Shown piece by piece: positions 33,152 to 43,093 of a stretch of DNA of 64,000 bases. A model generated the notes under the pieces. It was not told the DNA's origin. It did no database searches and saw only the letters and a list, made by a program, of their open reading frames with translations. The stretch comes from Aliivibrio wodanis (GTDB taxonomy: Bacteria > Pseudomonadota > Gammaproteobacteria > Enterobacterales > Vibrionaceae), in NCBI GenBank assembly GCA_000953695.1, contig LN554846.1:1984001-2048000 (forward strand), written 5' to 3'. The position numbers and the translations under genes are program-made. Position 1 is the first letter of the stretch. Each line of letters opens with the position of its first letter.

Positions 33152-35521
33152 TTAAAATAGACCTAATTGTGATGCTGATAACTGTGTAAAATCCAATCCA
33201 ATAAAAGGTAAAATACCATCAGCAATCGGCTTTAATTGCTTTTCTACATAATGATCATAATCTATTGGGCTCTTAAGGTACTTGAGCGGCTCAGGCCCAG
33301 AAGTCGTAATAATATATTCTATCCAGCCGCCATACTGATATTCAAGTGGCTTACCCAGCTGTTGATTATAATAATCAGCTAGCCTTGCTGCTTTAACATG
33401 AGGGGGAACATTTTTTTGATAATCTGCTAATTTTCTTCGTAATCTTTTACGGTAAATCAATTTAGAATCCAGCTTCCCTGACTTAGTATCATCAACATAA
33501 TTTCTCACATAATCTATTACAGGTTGTTGATGAAAAACCTTATCAAAGAGTACTTTTTGAAAAATTTGCGATAACGGTGTCCAATCAGTACGGACAGTTT
33601 CTAACCCTTTAAATATAATCTTTTCTTTGCCATTTTTTCGAATTAATCCAGCATAACGTTTTTTAGACCCAGTCTCTGAACCCCGGATCGTTGGCATTAA
33701 AAAAGTTCGATAGTGCGTTTCATACTCAAGCTCTAACGCTGAATCAATACCATACTCTGACGCTAAGTGAGTATCCCACCATAGGTTAATATGTTGAACT
33801 AAATGCTGCCCTATCTTATCCGCCTCTTCTGAAGATACAATTTTATTTAAAGTGACAAACGTAGAGTCCGTATCTCCGTAAATTACTTCATACCCTTCAG
33901 CTTCAATCAAATCTCGCGTACTTTTCATTATTTCATGGCCGCGCATTGTTATTGAAGAAGCAAGCCGATGATCGAAAAAACGACATCCTGATGAGCCTAA
34001 AACACCATAAAATGAATTCATAATGATTTTTATTGCTTGGGAAAATGCTTTCTCATTATTTTTCTTTGCCTGATCACGAGCAGACCATAATGATTCGATT
34101 AATTGGGGCAGAAAATGTTTTGTTCTATGAAAACGCCCTCCCCTAAAACCATCAATAGATTGGTCTCTGTCAATACCTATATCTTGCTTCAAACCTTCAA
34201 TTAACCCTAATGGATCAATTCTAAAAGTTCGGATAATTGAAGGATAAAGTGATTTAAAATCTAACACTAATACAGAGTTATATAATCCAGGTTTAGAATC
34301 CATCACATAACCTCCTGGACTAGCAATCCAGTTCTCACTTTCCAAATTGGGGGCTATATAACCAGATCGATGTAATCGAGGTAAATATAAATTAGTAAAT
34401 GCGGCAACAGAGCCACCAATACGGTCTAATTCAACTCCGGTTAATTTCGTTCGTTCAATGACAAACTCAATTAAATGGGTTAACTCAAAAATACGAGTAA
34501 CAAGCACGCTATCTTGTAGATTATATTTAGCAAGAGCCTGTTTATCATCACGATACATTCGATTAATTTCGCCCATCCTATCACTAGGGTCATGTATCGA
34601 CTTACCTTCATTAAGTAATTCTTGGGCGACGAACTCCAAAGACCAACTAGAGAAATGGTAAGTTGCCGTCTTTAGGGCATCAATGCCATCAAGCACTACT
34701 CGCCCTGGAAATGAAAGAAAACCTTGCTGTCGATTTTTATCTGAATCTCGCCAATAAAGTGTACTATTGCCACGGCCTATTCTAAAAGAAAGGTTATGCC
34801 ACTTTGCCCGTTGGAGCAGTAACCTAAAATCAAAATTAATTACATTCCACCCAATCACGATATCAGGATCAAATGTTTGAAACCAATCTTCAAGTGCTAA
34901 TAATAATTGCTTTTCATTATCAACCCATTGAATAGGTAGCTCAGTGGTCTCAGAGGTACCTACCATTATAATTCTGGTATCTAGTTCACTGTCTAATGCT
35001 ACAGAATAAAGAATGCCTTTTTCTGAACACTCTATATCTAAAGAAACTTTGCTAAATGTAGGTGAAATGGGGGTAGATTTTATTTTTACATTTCGATATT
35101 CAATATGATTTTTCCTCGGAATGGCCGTACCGATAAAAGAAAGACCACCACAAATAAAACGTTCCATTAAATATCGATCAGCTAAACGTATATCACTTTC
35201 AAAAATAGGTAGTTCAGCTTGCTCGAGGCATTCGGAGGCATAACGCTTTTCATTGGTTGAAACAAAATATATTCCAGCAACAGGTTGATGTTGAAAAGTT
35301 GCTAATTGAGTTGGTTTAACTGTATATGTGATTTTTTTATTATTTAGAATACACTCATACTCAGATAATCTATCTTGCAATATGAAAGCAACAGTAAGCT
35401 CATTTTCAATAAGTAAATGTGCGATATGATCTTCACATTTTACCCAAAGATCTACTCGGCTTTTTGAACTTATCTCTTTATTCTGTCGAGTGAGTAGAAA
35501 ACCACTCTGCTGTAAATTCAA
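33152..35521 (-). CDS. polB: DNA polymerase II
   Basis: A 789-residue family B DNA polymerase. Exonuclease motifs: SLDIECSEKG (Exo I), GWNVINFDFR (Exo II) and an Exo III-like YNLQDSVLV. Polymerase motifs: DFKSLYPSIIR, KIIMNSFYGVLG and YGDTDSTFV. The length matches E. coli PolB (783). It is used in lesion bypass and replication restart and is SOS-induced in E. coli. The start appears to be TTG at 35521, five bases after the upstream gene's stop, with AGGT overlapping that stop. The two genes are therefore likely translated from one message. Confidence 0.96.
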   Translation of the reverse strand: MNLQQSGFLLTRQNKEISSKSRVDLWVKCEDHIAHLLIENELTVAFILQDRLSEYECILNNKKITYTVKPTQLATFQHQPVAGIYFVSTNEKRYASECLEQAELPIFESDIRLADRYLMERFICGGLSFIGTAIPRKNHIEYRNVKIKSTPISPTFSKVSLDIECSEKGILYSVALDSELDTRIIMVGTSETTELPIQWVDNEKQLLLALEDWFQTFDPDIVIGWNVINFDFRLLLQRAKWHNLSFRIGRGNSTLYWRDSDKNRQQGFLSFPGRVVLDGIDALKTATYHFSSWSLEFVAQELLNEGKSIHDPSDRMGEINRMYRDDKQALAKYNLQDSVLVTRIFELTHLIEFVIERTKLTGVELDRIGGSVAAFTNLYLPRLHRSGYIAPNLESENWIASPGGYVMDSKPGLYNSVLVLDFKSLYPSIIRTFRIDPLGLIEGLKQDIGIDRDQSIDGFRGGRFHRTKHFLPQLIESLWSARDQAKKNNEKAFSQAIKIIMNSFYGVLGSSGCRFFDHRLASSITMRGHEIMKSTRDLIEAEGYEVIYGDTDSTFVTLNKIVSSEEADKIGQHLVQHINLWWDTHLASEYGIDSALELEYETHYRTFLMPTIRGSETGSKKRYAGLIRKNGKEKIIFKGLETVRTDWTPLSQIFQKVLFDKVFHQQPVIDYVRNYVDDTKSGKLDSKLIYRKRLRRKLADYQKNVPPHVKAARLADYYNQQLGKPLEYQYGGWIEYIITTSGPEPLKYLKSPIDYDHYVEKQLKPIADGILPFIGLDFTQLSASQLGLF

Positions 35522-35526
35522 TATAG

Positions 35527-36303
35527 TTAACCTATTTTTCTTTCTATTTTATTAAACTCACTAACCACCCAATCACCAAATTCTTTTAACAGTGCAATTA
35601 CTGAACGTTTTGGTATTTTTCGGCCTTTTAACAACATGACTAGCCTTTCTATTTCAACTTGCTTGTCAGGGTAATACTCTAAAAACTTTCGCGCACACAA
35701 CACTGGATGATCGTACCAACCTTTATCTCTATGCATAACCAATGAATAGCAGCTTCGTAATACTTTTTTAGCTATAGTTTTCTGTTGTTCAACTTGAGTT
35801 TCTATATTTTGGTTCGTGGATATTTTTTTAATATATACCTGCAACCATTCTTCAATATCCATATTCATATTTTTAGCGATTTCCCAGCTTGGTTCAAAAT
35901 CACCAAAGCGAGTCGATAGATCATCACCAAAAATACACACGCAGCAGTGACGAAGCCAAAAGCCCCAGCTGAATATTGATTCAAGCTGCAATACTTCCTT
36001 CGCTTCTCCAATGTTAAAAGTAACGCCTGTTATTTGTGGGTATTTTGACTGGAATCTTACCTTAATCGTATTAACCAAAGTTTGCTCTTTATTGGTCAAA
36101 GGTAATGTAGTTATTATCGTTACATCTAAATTAGAACGGCCGGGGGTCGCTTGACGTCGCGCTACGCTGCCATAAAGATAGATACTATGAAGTGATTTAG
36201 GAACCGCTGAACGCACATGAGCAATCAGATCTCGAATGACAGGTTCAAACTCTTTTTGGAAGGGTGATTGTTTATCAATAATAGGTAAAGTAAAACGGGA
36301 CAC
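35527..36303 (-). CDS. Nucleotidyltransferase-domain protein
   Basis: A protein of about 258 residues with an N-terminal polymerase-beta-type nucleotidyltransferase motif (IYLYGSVARRQATPGRSNLD) followed by a helical C-terminal domain rich in Lys and Arg (CYSLVMHRDKGWYDHPVLCARKFLEYYP). The frame extends to 36381, but that would start inside a terminator stem. GTG at 36303, with GGAG 8 bases upstream, is the better start. Substrates could be nucleotides transferred to small molecules or proteins; nothing in the window decides this. It is followed directly by polB. No antitoxin-like HEPN partner is adjacent. Confidence 0.72.
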   Translation of the reverse strand: MSRFTLPIIDKQSPFQKEFEPVIRDLIAHVRSAVPKSLHSIYLYGSVARRQATPGRSNLDVTIITTLPLTNKEQTLVNTIKVRFQSKYPQITGVTFNIGEAKEVLQLESIFSWGFWLRHCCVCIFGDDLSTRFGDFEPSWEIAKNMNMDIEEWLQVYIKKISTNQNIETQVEQQKTIAKKVLRSCYSLVMHRDKGWYDHPVLCARKFLEYYPDKQVEIERLVMLLKGRKIPKRSVIALLKEFGDWVVSEFNKIERKIG

Positions 36304-36370
36304 AAAACACACTCCAATCAAAATAGATACAGAAGTAATGATCGCGATTTCACCATAAAAAAGCAATAAA

Positions 36371-36393
36371 AAACCGGTCATTTAGACCGGTTT
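36371..36393 (-). terminator. Terminator after the NhaC-family gene
   Basis: AAACCGGTC (36371-36379), 5-base loop, GACCGGTTT (36385-36393), with a U-rich tail on the minus strand. Confidence 0.82.
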
Positions 36394-36412
36394 GTTAATG
36401 ATATTGCTAGTT

Positions 36413-37999
36413 TTATGCAGTTACTGCACGTTTTTTAGACATTATCATCAATGCACCACAAACAAGAATAAACGCGGCTGTTGATGCAGCAAATGCCATT
36501 AATACCGATCCTGTAAAACCAAGAGCGATATAACCAATAGCAGATACACCTGCAACGGATAATGCATAAGGTAATTGTGTCGCTACATGATCAATATGAC
36601 TACAACGAGCACCAGTAGAAGACAAAATGGTAGTATCAGAGATTGGTGAACAATGGTCTCCAAATACAGATCCCGCTAATACCGCACCTAACATTGGTAA
36701 AATCAGTGCTATATCAGTCGCGCCCGCCATATCACCTGCAATTGGTAACATGATACCAAACGTACCCCATGATGTACCGGTACTAAATGCCATTAGACCT
36801 GAAAGAAGGAATAAAATAACAGGGATCCAGTGAATACCGATGCTACCTTGAGCCAAGCTAGATAAGTAAGAACCTGTTTTCATATCACCAATAACAGAGC
36901 CAATTGTCCATGCAAAGAATAAAATTAAGATTGCACCAAACATCGATTTAGCACCAATCCACATGGTCATACCAATATCTTTTGCTGAAATATCTTGACG
37001 AAAAACAGTAATAAGAGCAGCACCAAGGCCAATCAAACCACCATAACATAATGAGGCACCAACATCGGTATTTTCAAAAGCACCAAGAATATTAATTTCT
37101 TTACCATCAGCAACCAACGCTTGTACGCCGGTATAAATCATAAAGAATACTGTCGCTACAATTAACGTAATAATTGGGAAAATCAAATCTGAAACTTTAC
37201 CAGTTTCACTCTCAGTAATATTTAGCTCTTCGTTTAGGTCTTTAGATTCAGCATTTACTGCTTTATCATCAAAACCATTACCACGTGATGCTTCATTTTC
37301 ATGATTGCGCATTGGACCAACATCTAATTGGAACCAAACAACGGCAAATACCATTAATAGAGCAAAAACAGCGTAAAAATTCATTGGAATCAAGCGAACA
37401 TATGCACCTAATGCCGAATATTCAGTTACACCGTGTGATACCAAAATACCACCAATAATGGTAATGATATACGCGCCCCAACTTGATGCTGGCATTAAGA
37501 CACACATTGGTGCAGCAGTAGAATCAAGAATATAAGCTAGCTTTGCTCTTGATACATAAAAACGGTCAGTTACAGGGCGAGAAATAGAACCAACAGCTAA
37601 GCTATTAAAATAGTCATCTACAAAGATGAAGACACCAAGAAAAGCAGCAAGTAGTTTTGCACCACGTTTACTTTTAATTTTTGTTTGCGCCCATTCTGCA
37701 AATGCACGGGTACCACCAGAAAGTGTTAATAGTGCTGTTGTCATTCCTAATAAAATAAGGAAAGCAACAATACTCATATTCCATGTATTAATAGCTCCAT
37801 CATCGATGAAAACACCTTTAATAGAACTAAAAGTATAAGACACAGTGCTAGAAATTGAGTAATTAGACAGCAAGATTGCGCCTAAAATAATACCAACACC
37901 AAGAGAAAGTAATACTCGGCGTGTAATAATTGCTAAACCCAAAGCCATTAATGGGGGCAATATTGATATTGGAGAATTGGAAAAATCAGCTAAGTTCAT
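36413..37999 (-). CDS. NhaC-family transporter under lysine riboswitch (probable lysine carrier)
   Basis: A 528-residue membrane protein with about 11-12 hydrophobic segments, of the NhaC Na+/H+ antiporter family. Conserved stretches include FVDDYFNSLAVGSISRPVTD, FSTGTSWGTFGIMLPI and GSVFGDHCSPISDTTILSS. The family name suggests sodium/proton exchange. The leader is a lysine riboswitch, and such NhaC relatives were proposed as lysine transporters (LysW) in comparative work. A lysine uptake role is therefore the better inference. The ATG lacks a good ribosome site and is directly preceded by a hairpin. Confidence 0.85.
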   Translation of the reverse strand: MNLADFSNSPISILPPLMALGLAIITRRVLLSLGVGIILGAILLSNYSISSTVSYTFSSIKGVFIDDGAINTWNMSIVAFLILLGMTTALLTLSGGTRAFAEWAQTKIKSKRGAKLLAAFLGVFIFVDDYFNSLAVGSISRPVTDRFYVSRAKLAYILDSTAAPMCVLMPASSWGAYIITIIGGILVSHGVTEYSALGAYVRLIPMNFYAVFALLMVFAVVWFQLDVGPMRNHENEASRGNGFDDKAVNAESKDLNEELNITESETGKVSDLIFPIITLIVATVFFMIYTGVQALVADGKEINILGAFENTDVGASLCYGGLIGLGAALITVFRQDISAKDIGMTMWIGAKSMFGAILILFFAWTIGSVIGDMKTGSYLSSLAQGSIGIHWIPVILFLLSGLMAFSTGTSWGTFGIMLPIAGDMAGATDIALILPMLGAVLAGSVFGDHCSPISDTTILSSTGARCSHIDHVATQLPYALSVAGVSAIGYIALGFTGSVLMAFAASTAAFILVCGALMIMSKKRAVTA

Positions 38000-38029
38000 G
38001 ATCTACAACAACCAGTTTGGTTGGAGATC
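38000..38029 (-). promoter_or_regulatory. Hairpin at the start codon, likely expression platform
   Basis: GATCT/AGATC (38000-38004, 38025-38029) and CAACCA/TGGTTG (38009-38014, 38018-38023) stack with a small asymmetric bulge. The structure ends one base before the ATG and would bury the ribosome-binding region. Confidence 0.6.
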
Positions 38030-38084
38030 TACTGTTGATACGGCAAAGCCGTTATAAAGGAAGTGAATGTAAACCATTTCCCCA

Positions 38085-38260
38085 CAGTAGCGCTCCATAG
38101 TTAAAAAATAAAATTGACTATGGCAGTGTTATTCCTTTTCGAAATAACCCCAGCTAAGCACGCTTGATTAACGTAATTAGCTTCGGCACTGACTCCTTTC
38201 AATTGTTGTCATCAGAATCACCCTCAAACAATCTACTTTTAGGCAGTGCGCCTCTACCCG
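38085..38260 (-). ncRNA. Lysine riboswitch (L box)
   Basis: The minus strand shows the L-box blocks in order: GTAGAGGCGCACTG, AAAAGTAGA, TTGAGGGTGAT, GAAAGGAGTCAGTGCCGAAG, GCTTAGCTGGGG, CACTGCCATAGTC and ACTATGGAGCGCTAC closing P1. Order and spacing agree with the known lysC leaders of E. coli and Bacillus. It controls the NhaC-family gene 85 bases downstream; excess lysine should reduce expression. Confidence 0.93.
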
Positions 38261-38506
38261 TTTAGGTGCGCCCATTGTACTTATTGCAAACAAATTTGCA
38301 ATGCTATTTTGAGCAATTTAACATTAGGCCACCACACCACTCAGAATGAGATACTTTAACCTTATTTAACTTGACCTATGACACTTATCTCAATATCTTT
38401 TAATATATCTATCACTAATATTTTTAATTTATTGACTAATTAATTTGATATATTCTTTTTCTGTTATATTATAATTGTATTATCAAAAATAATTTTGGAA
38501 TGAACA

Positions 38507-38911
38507 ATGTCTGATACTATTAAAACACTACTGAATCTACGCAGCTTACGTGTACTATCTCGTGAAATGACTCTTGAGCAACTAGAAGAAGCTCTTGAGA
38601 AACTACAATCAGTTGTAGCTGAACGTCAAGATACTGAGGCAGAAGACCGCGCTCAACTTGCTGAAAAACAAGCGAAACTTGAAGAGTTCCGTCAAATGAT
38701 GATCGATAATGGTATTGCACCTGAAGATCTCATGGACACTATGTCTTCTACTACAGTAAAAACAAAACAGAAACGTGCTCCACGTCCTGCTAAATACAAA
38801 TTCTCAGATCATGCTGGTGCAGAAAAAACATGGACAGGCCAAGGTCGTACTCCATCGGCACTTCAGACTCAACTTGATGCTGGTAAAGCTTTAGAAGATT
38901 TCCTAATCTAA
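38507..38911 (+). CDS. hns: H-NS-like nucleoid protein
   Basis: A 134-residue H-NS family protein. The N-terminal coiled-coil dimerisation region is at about 1-65 (LRSLRVLSREMTLEQLEEALEKLQSVV). The C-terminal DNA-binding domain has the signature KYKFSDHAGAEKTWTGQGRTPSAL, including the AT-hook-like core QGR. It would silence AT-rich and acquired DNA. GGAA precedes the ATG. The 5' region back to the riboswitch (38261-38506) is very AT-rich, which could allow autoregulation. A strong terminator follows. Confidence 0.95.
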   Translation: MSDTIKTLLNLRSLRVLSREMTLEQLEEALEKLQSVVAERQDTEAEDRAQLAEKQAKLEEFRQMMIDNGIAPEDLMDTMSSTTVKTKQKRAPRPAKYKFSDHAGAEKTWTGQGRTPSALQTQLDAGKALEDFLI

Positions 38912-38941
38912 TCATTATATTGATAAGACTAAAGATAATTT

Positions 38942-38968
38942 AAAGCCACTCATTTGAGTGGCTTTTTT
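38942..38968 (+). terminator. Terminator after hns
   Basis: AAAGCCACTC (38942-38951), loop ATTT, GAGTGGCTTT (38956-38965), then more T. Confidence 0.88.
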
Positions 38969-39116
38969 ATATCTGAGTATTGACTTAAAATATGTTCAGT
39001 ACATCAAATTCATTATATTAATGGAATTCAAAGTCACTGCATTTAGATTTATTATTCTAAAAAATCAAAAAAAACCGTTAAAAATAATTTTATCACGGCT
39101 TTTCTTCAAATTAACT

Positions 39117-39875
39117 CTAAAAAACGTATGCTATACCGACATTACCCGTGGTACTCACTGTATGTTCTATCATTGAGCTATTTTCTAAATTACCTTCGAT
39201 ATTTACGTAGCGTATGCCACCAGTAACACGAATATTCGGCGTTAAATGGAAGTAAGTCGACAAACCGACAAAGAATTGGCCATCCCAATCAGCATCAAAT
39301 TCACTAATTGCGCCACCAGTTCTCAGTGACTCTTCAGAAGATACACCATATAAATGATTATTTAGGCGTTCGCTATTATACGAGTATCCCAATGATGGGG
39401 TAATTGCCCAGCCTTTTCTTCTGATCGGTAGCTTCCAAATCGCTTCTGCATATAAGCCATTATGTTTATTACCTATATCACTACCGCCACCAATTTCAAA
39501 TAAACCAATATGCGTAATGGCTTGATAACTAACGCCACCTAGTATAGTTCCTTCACGCCCATCCAATTGCTGCATGTCAATATTATCAGAATCTTCAGGC
39601 TTAAAAGTTCGTGGATCATAGATAAAACGGAAAATAATATTCTGCGGGGTTCCTACTGGATATAAACGGTAGCCACCACTAAAGCCACGTAAAAAGAGAT
39701 GCTCACCTTCATAACCAATTACTGGAATAACGGTAGTATTTGCAGGCGTTTCTTTATAAAAAGACGGTGAATAGGCAGCTGCCGCACCAATTGACCATTG
39801 AGAAATTTGTGCGTTTGCACTAGCGGCAACAGTTAATGCTGCGCCGACAACCATTCCACTTACTAATTTATTCAC
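39117..39875 (-). CDS. MipA/OmpV-family outer-membrane protein
   Basis: A 252-residue protein with a signal peptide (GAALTVAASANAQI) and alternating beta-strand sequence ending in the aromatic TGNVGIAYVF typical of outer-membrane barrels. The overall pattern (GAAAAYSPSFYKE, GFSGGYRLYP, WKLPIRRKGWAITPSLGYSY) fits the MipA/OmpV family. It is likely an outer-membrane barrel; substrate or partner are unknown. The start is GTG with AGGG upstream. It is monocistronic and convergent with hns. Confidence 0.8.
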   Translation of the reverse strand: MNKLVSGMVVGAALTVAASANAQISQWSIGAAAAYSPSFYKETPANTTVIPVIGYEGEHLFLRGFSGGYRLYPVGTPQNIIFRFIYDPRTFKPEDSDNIDMQQLDGREGTILGGVSYQAITHIGLFEIGGGSDIGNKHNGLYAEAIWKLPIRRKGWAITPSLGYSYNSERLNNHLYGVSSEESLRTGGAISEFDADWDGQFFVGLSTYFHLTPNIRVTGGIRYVNIEGNLENSSMIEHTVSTTGNVGIAYVF

Positions 39876-40092
39876 GATAGCGACCCTATTTATAGCTCAT
39901 TAATTTGTGACAATATTATTATCATATTACTGATTCGTTACGATACACATACTATACAGTACTTAATACTTTTTCATAGTTTTTTACTTTTAATTTTGTA
40001 AATTTAGGCAGGGATCTCATAAATAACATAAAAGAAACAAATAATGCTTAATATTTAAATGAAGAAAAGAAAATAATAAAGTTACAGATAAT

Positions 40093-40119
40093 AAAAAGCA
40101 GGCTTATCGCCTGCTTTTT
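40093..40119 (-). terminator. Terminator after fadR
   Basis: AAAAAGCAGGC (40093-40103), 5-base loop, GCCTGCTTTTT (40109-40119). Confidence 0.85.
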
Positions 40120-40136
40120 ATCTATTTTTAGGTAAC

Positions 40137-40979
40137 TTAGCTGTCATCTTCTCTAAAGTTACTTGGTAAATTCAATTTCATTTCATTCCAAATCAAATTA
40201 CCTTCAAGACCATACTGCCTCATTCTTGGCATTACTGCGTCTTTTCTTTCTTCTTCACAAATCTGTTTTAAATCACGGTAGAATTGCAGTGCAAGTTCAC
40301 GTGCTTCTGGATTTGAAAAATAATAGCTACCAACACGAGCATATAGCTTTTTAAGACCATTAAAGATAAGTCCATAAATTTGGTTTCCAGATTTAAACGC
40401 AACCCCTTGGAAAAGCATGTAATCGTAATAATTAAATGTTTTTGCAATTAATATCTCTTCACGTTTTTCTGGATCTTTTTCATTATCTTCTTTTACTTCA
40501 GCTTTAATCTTAGCGCCAAAAGGAGACTCTTCAATAAAGGTATCCCAGCTATCTGCTGCTAATAATTGCTCACAAGAATCAATAACACGATTAAGCGTTC
40601 GTAAAGAACCTTCTTTATCAGTTTTAAACGCTTGTCTCATAAAAATACAACTAATATTAGTTCGTGCAGCTAATAGGTCTTCAACAATAGAGGTCGCATT
40701 ATTTGCATCAACCAATGTCATTAATGTATCTAAGATATGAAGTCCTGATGTCTCCATATAATTATTTACTTTGGTTGGCTTGCCATGTTTAATAGTTAAC
40801 CATCCATCACGAGCTAAACGCTGTAGTACTTCACGTAATGTCGTTCTTGTCACACCGATAAGCTCAGAAAGCTCGCGCTCAGCTGGTAAAATTGAACCTG
40901 GTGGAAAACGTCCATTCCAAATACTTTCAATAATGTATTTTTCAGCAAAGGCTGCTGGACTTTTTGCCTTAATAACCAT
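40137..40979 (-). CDS. fadR: Fatty acid metabolism regulator FadR
   Basis: A 280-residue GntR-type regulator. The N-terminal winged helix ([41 protein letters not shown]) is almost identical to E. coli FadR, so MVIKAK at 40979 is chosen over the longer open frame to 41024. The acyl-CoA-binding domain carries an extra stretch of about 40 residues around 125-165 ([20 protein letters not shown]). This is known from Vibrio FadR, where it enlarges ligand binding. It represses fatty acid degradation and activates fab genes. It is divergent from nhaB, as in E. coli. fadH at 50528 is a plausible pathway partner. Confidence 0.96.
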   Translation of the reverse strand: MVIKAKSPAAFAEKYIIESIWNGRFPPGSILPAERELSELIGVTRTTLREVLQRLARDGWLTIKHGKPTKVNNYMETSGLHILDTLMTLVDANNATSIVEDLLAARTNISCIFMRQAFKTDKEGSLRTLNRVIDSCEQLLAADSWDTFIEESPFGAKIKAEVKEDNEKDPEKREEILIAKTFNYYDYMLFQGVAFKSGNQIYGLIFNGLKKLYARVGSYYFSNPEARELALQFYRDLKQICEEERKDAVMPRMRQYGLEGNLIWNEMKLNLPSNFREDDS

Positions 40980-41425
40980 ACAAGTTTCAAATCCATTCTT
41001 TAATGTAAAAACTAGACTCATCATACCACCAGTTCAATAAATCCTTAACTCTTTATTAAATAAAGCGAGGCTTTTAGGTACATAATTATTACTTTAAACC
41101 CTTATCATATCGTATATAAAACCACCAACATTGTAGAACGCCTTACTTTTATTAATAAAGCCGACCAAAGGCACATTTTATGCAATTTACCTCTTTTCAA
41201 ATATTGACTATTAGTTAATAAAGAGTAAAGTTCAGACGTTTAGTATTAAGGTTAAGTATATATAGGTAGTTATTTGGCAAAGCAGTAAAATTACTTTGTT
41301 GTTTTTCTAAATAGTTGTTTATCTTTACTAAAAAAATATGTTAGGCGATTATTATCAACTCCCTACTTAACCTTATTTTTCATGGAATTAACGTAATAAT
41401 AACGTAATAATGTAGAGAGCATCAC
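40980..41425. other. fadR/nhaB divergent region
   Basis: A 446-base AT-rich region with the 5' ends of both genes. I see no gene and no confident operator or promoter by eye. Confidence 0.4.
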
Positions 41426-43021
41426 ATGTCTATTTCGCTAGGGAATGCATTTATCAAAAACTTTCTTGGTAAAGCCCCCGACTGGTACAAAATTGCAATA
41501 CTATCTTTTTTAATAATTAACCCTTTAGTTTTCTTTCTTGTTGACCCATTTACTGCAGGTTGGCTATTGGTTGTCGAGTTCATTTTTACCCTTGCGATGG
41601 CATTGAAATGCTACCCTTTACAGCCTGGTGGTTTATTAGCCATTGAAGCTATTGCTATTGGTATGACAAGTCCTGAGCAAGTAAAACACGAATTAGTTGC
41701 CAATATTGAAGTCTTACTACTATTAGTATTTATGGTTGCCGGTATTTATTTCATGAAGCAATTGCTTCTGTTTATTTTTACCAAAATATTAATTGGCATA
41801 AAATCTAAACCTGCGCTTTCTGCTGCTTTTTGTTTTACCGCAGCCTTCCTATCTGCATTCCTTGATGCTTTAACCGTTATTGCGGTTGTTATCAGTGTTG
41901 CTGTCGGTTTCTATGCTATTTATCACCGCGTAGCTTCAGGACAAGGTGGTACGCCAACCCATGATCACACGTGTGATTCAAACGTAACAGATGAACTAAC
42001 TCGTGATGATCTTGAAAACTACCGTGCTTTCTTACGTAGTCTTCTTATGCATGCGGGTGTAGGTACTGCACTTGGTGGTGTAATGACCATGGTCGGTGAA
42101 CCTCAAAACTTAATCATCGCAGATCAAGCTGGTTGGATGTTTGGTGAATTCATTATCCGAATGTTACCAATCACCGCTCCTGTATTTGTTTGTGGTATGT
42201 TAACTTGTGTTGCTGTTGAGAAATTAGGTATCTGTGGTTACGGTGCAAAACTGCCTGCTAATGTTCGTAATATTCTTGAGGAGTATGAATCAGAAGAGCG
42301 TAGAAACCGTACTAATATTGATAATGCTAAATTAATTATTCAAGCTGTTATTGCTGTTTGGTTAATTGTCGCTCTTGCGCTTCATTTAGCTGCGGTTGGT
42401 CTTATCGGTCTATCTGTTATTATCCTAGCAACTGCATTTACTGGTGTTATCGAAGAGCACTCAATGGGTAAAGCGTTTGAAGAGGCTCTTCCGTTTACTG
42501 CTTTATTAGCTGTTTTCTTTGCGGTTGTTGCAGTAATTATCGACCAACAATTATTTAAGCCTATCATTGATGCCGTACTAGCAGTCGAAGATAAAGGCTC
42601 TCAGCTTGCTCTCTTCTATGTGGCTAATGGCGTACTATCGATGGTTTCTGACAATGTATTTGTTGGTACGGTTTATATTAATGAAGTGAAAACAGCATTA
42701 CTAAATGGCCAAATTACTCGTGACCAGTTTGACTTATTAGCGGTAGCTATCAATACCGGTACAAACTTACCATCAGTTGCAACACCAAATGGTCAAGCTG
42801 CATTCTTATTCTTACTGACTTCAGCACTTGCTCCATTAATTCAATTATCATACGGACGTATGGTTTGGATGGCATTGCCATATACTATTGTTTTAGCTCT
42901 TGTTGGTATGTTTGGTATTGTGTTCTTCCTTGAACCGATGACTGCAATGTTCTACGATTTAGGTTGGATCACTCATGGTACAATAGAAAGTGCAACTTCT
43001 GCGGTTTCTAGTGGTCACTAA
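41426..43021 (+). CDS. nhaB: Na+/H+ antiporter NhaB
   Basis: A 531-residue inner-membrane protein with about 12 hydrophobic segments. Conserved NhaB stretches include [16 protein letters not shown] at the start, [35 protein letters not shown] and [20 protein letters not shown]. It exchanges cytoplasmic sodium for protons. GAGAG precedes the ATG. The gene order fadR (divergent), nhaB, dsbB is conserved in vibrios. Confidence 0.97.
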   Translation: MSISLGNAFIKNFLGKAPDWYKIAILSFLIINPLVFFLVDPFTAGWLLVVEFIFTLAMALKCYPLQPGGLLAIEAIAIGMTSPEQVKHELVANIEVLLLLVFMVAGIYFMKQLLLFIFTKILIGIKSKPALSAAFCFTAAFLSAFLDALTVIAVVISVAVGFYAIYHRVASGQGGTPTHDHTCDSNVTDELTRDDLENYRAFLRSLLMHAGVGTALGGVMTMVGEPQNLIIADQAGWMFGEFIIRMLPITAPVFVCGMLTCVAVEKLGICGYGAKLPANVRNILEEYESEERRNRTNIDNAKLIIQAVIAVWLIVALALHLAAVGLIGLSVIILATAFTGVIEEHSMGKAFEEALPFTALLAVFFAVVAVIIDQQLFKPIIDAVLAVEDKGSQLALFYVANGVLSMVSDNVFVGTVYINEVKTALLNGQITRDQFDLLAVAINTGTNLPSVATPNGQAAFLFLLTSALAPLIQLSYGRMVWMALPYTIVLALVGMFGIVFFLEPMTAMFYDLGWITHGTIESATSAVSSGH

Positions 43022-43093
43022 TAAAGTATAACTACTTTTATTTGATGAAAAGGCTCTGTTTATACGGAGCCTTTATTTTTACAAGGAATAAAG

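Noticed and set aside
36304-36381. N-terminal extension of the nucleotidyltransferase gene
   Set aside because: It would begin inside the terminator stem of the preceding gene; the GTG at 36303 has a proper ribosome site.
38958-39176. 72-codon frame after hns
   Set aside because: It begins inside the hns terminator, is low-complexity AT-rich and overlaps the end of the MipA/OmpV gene.
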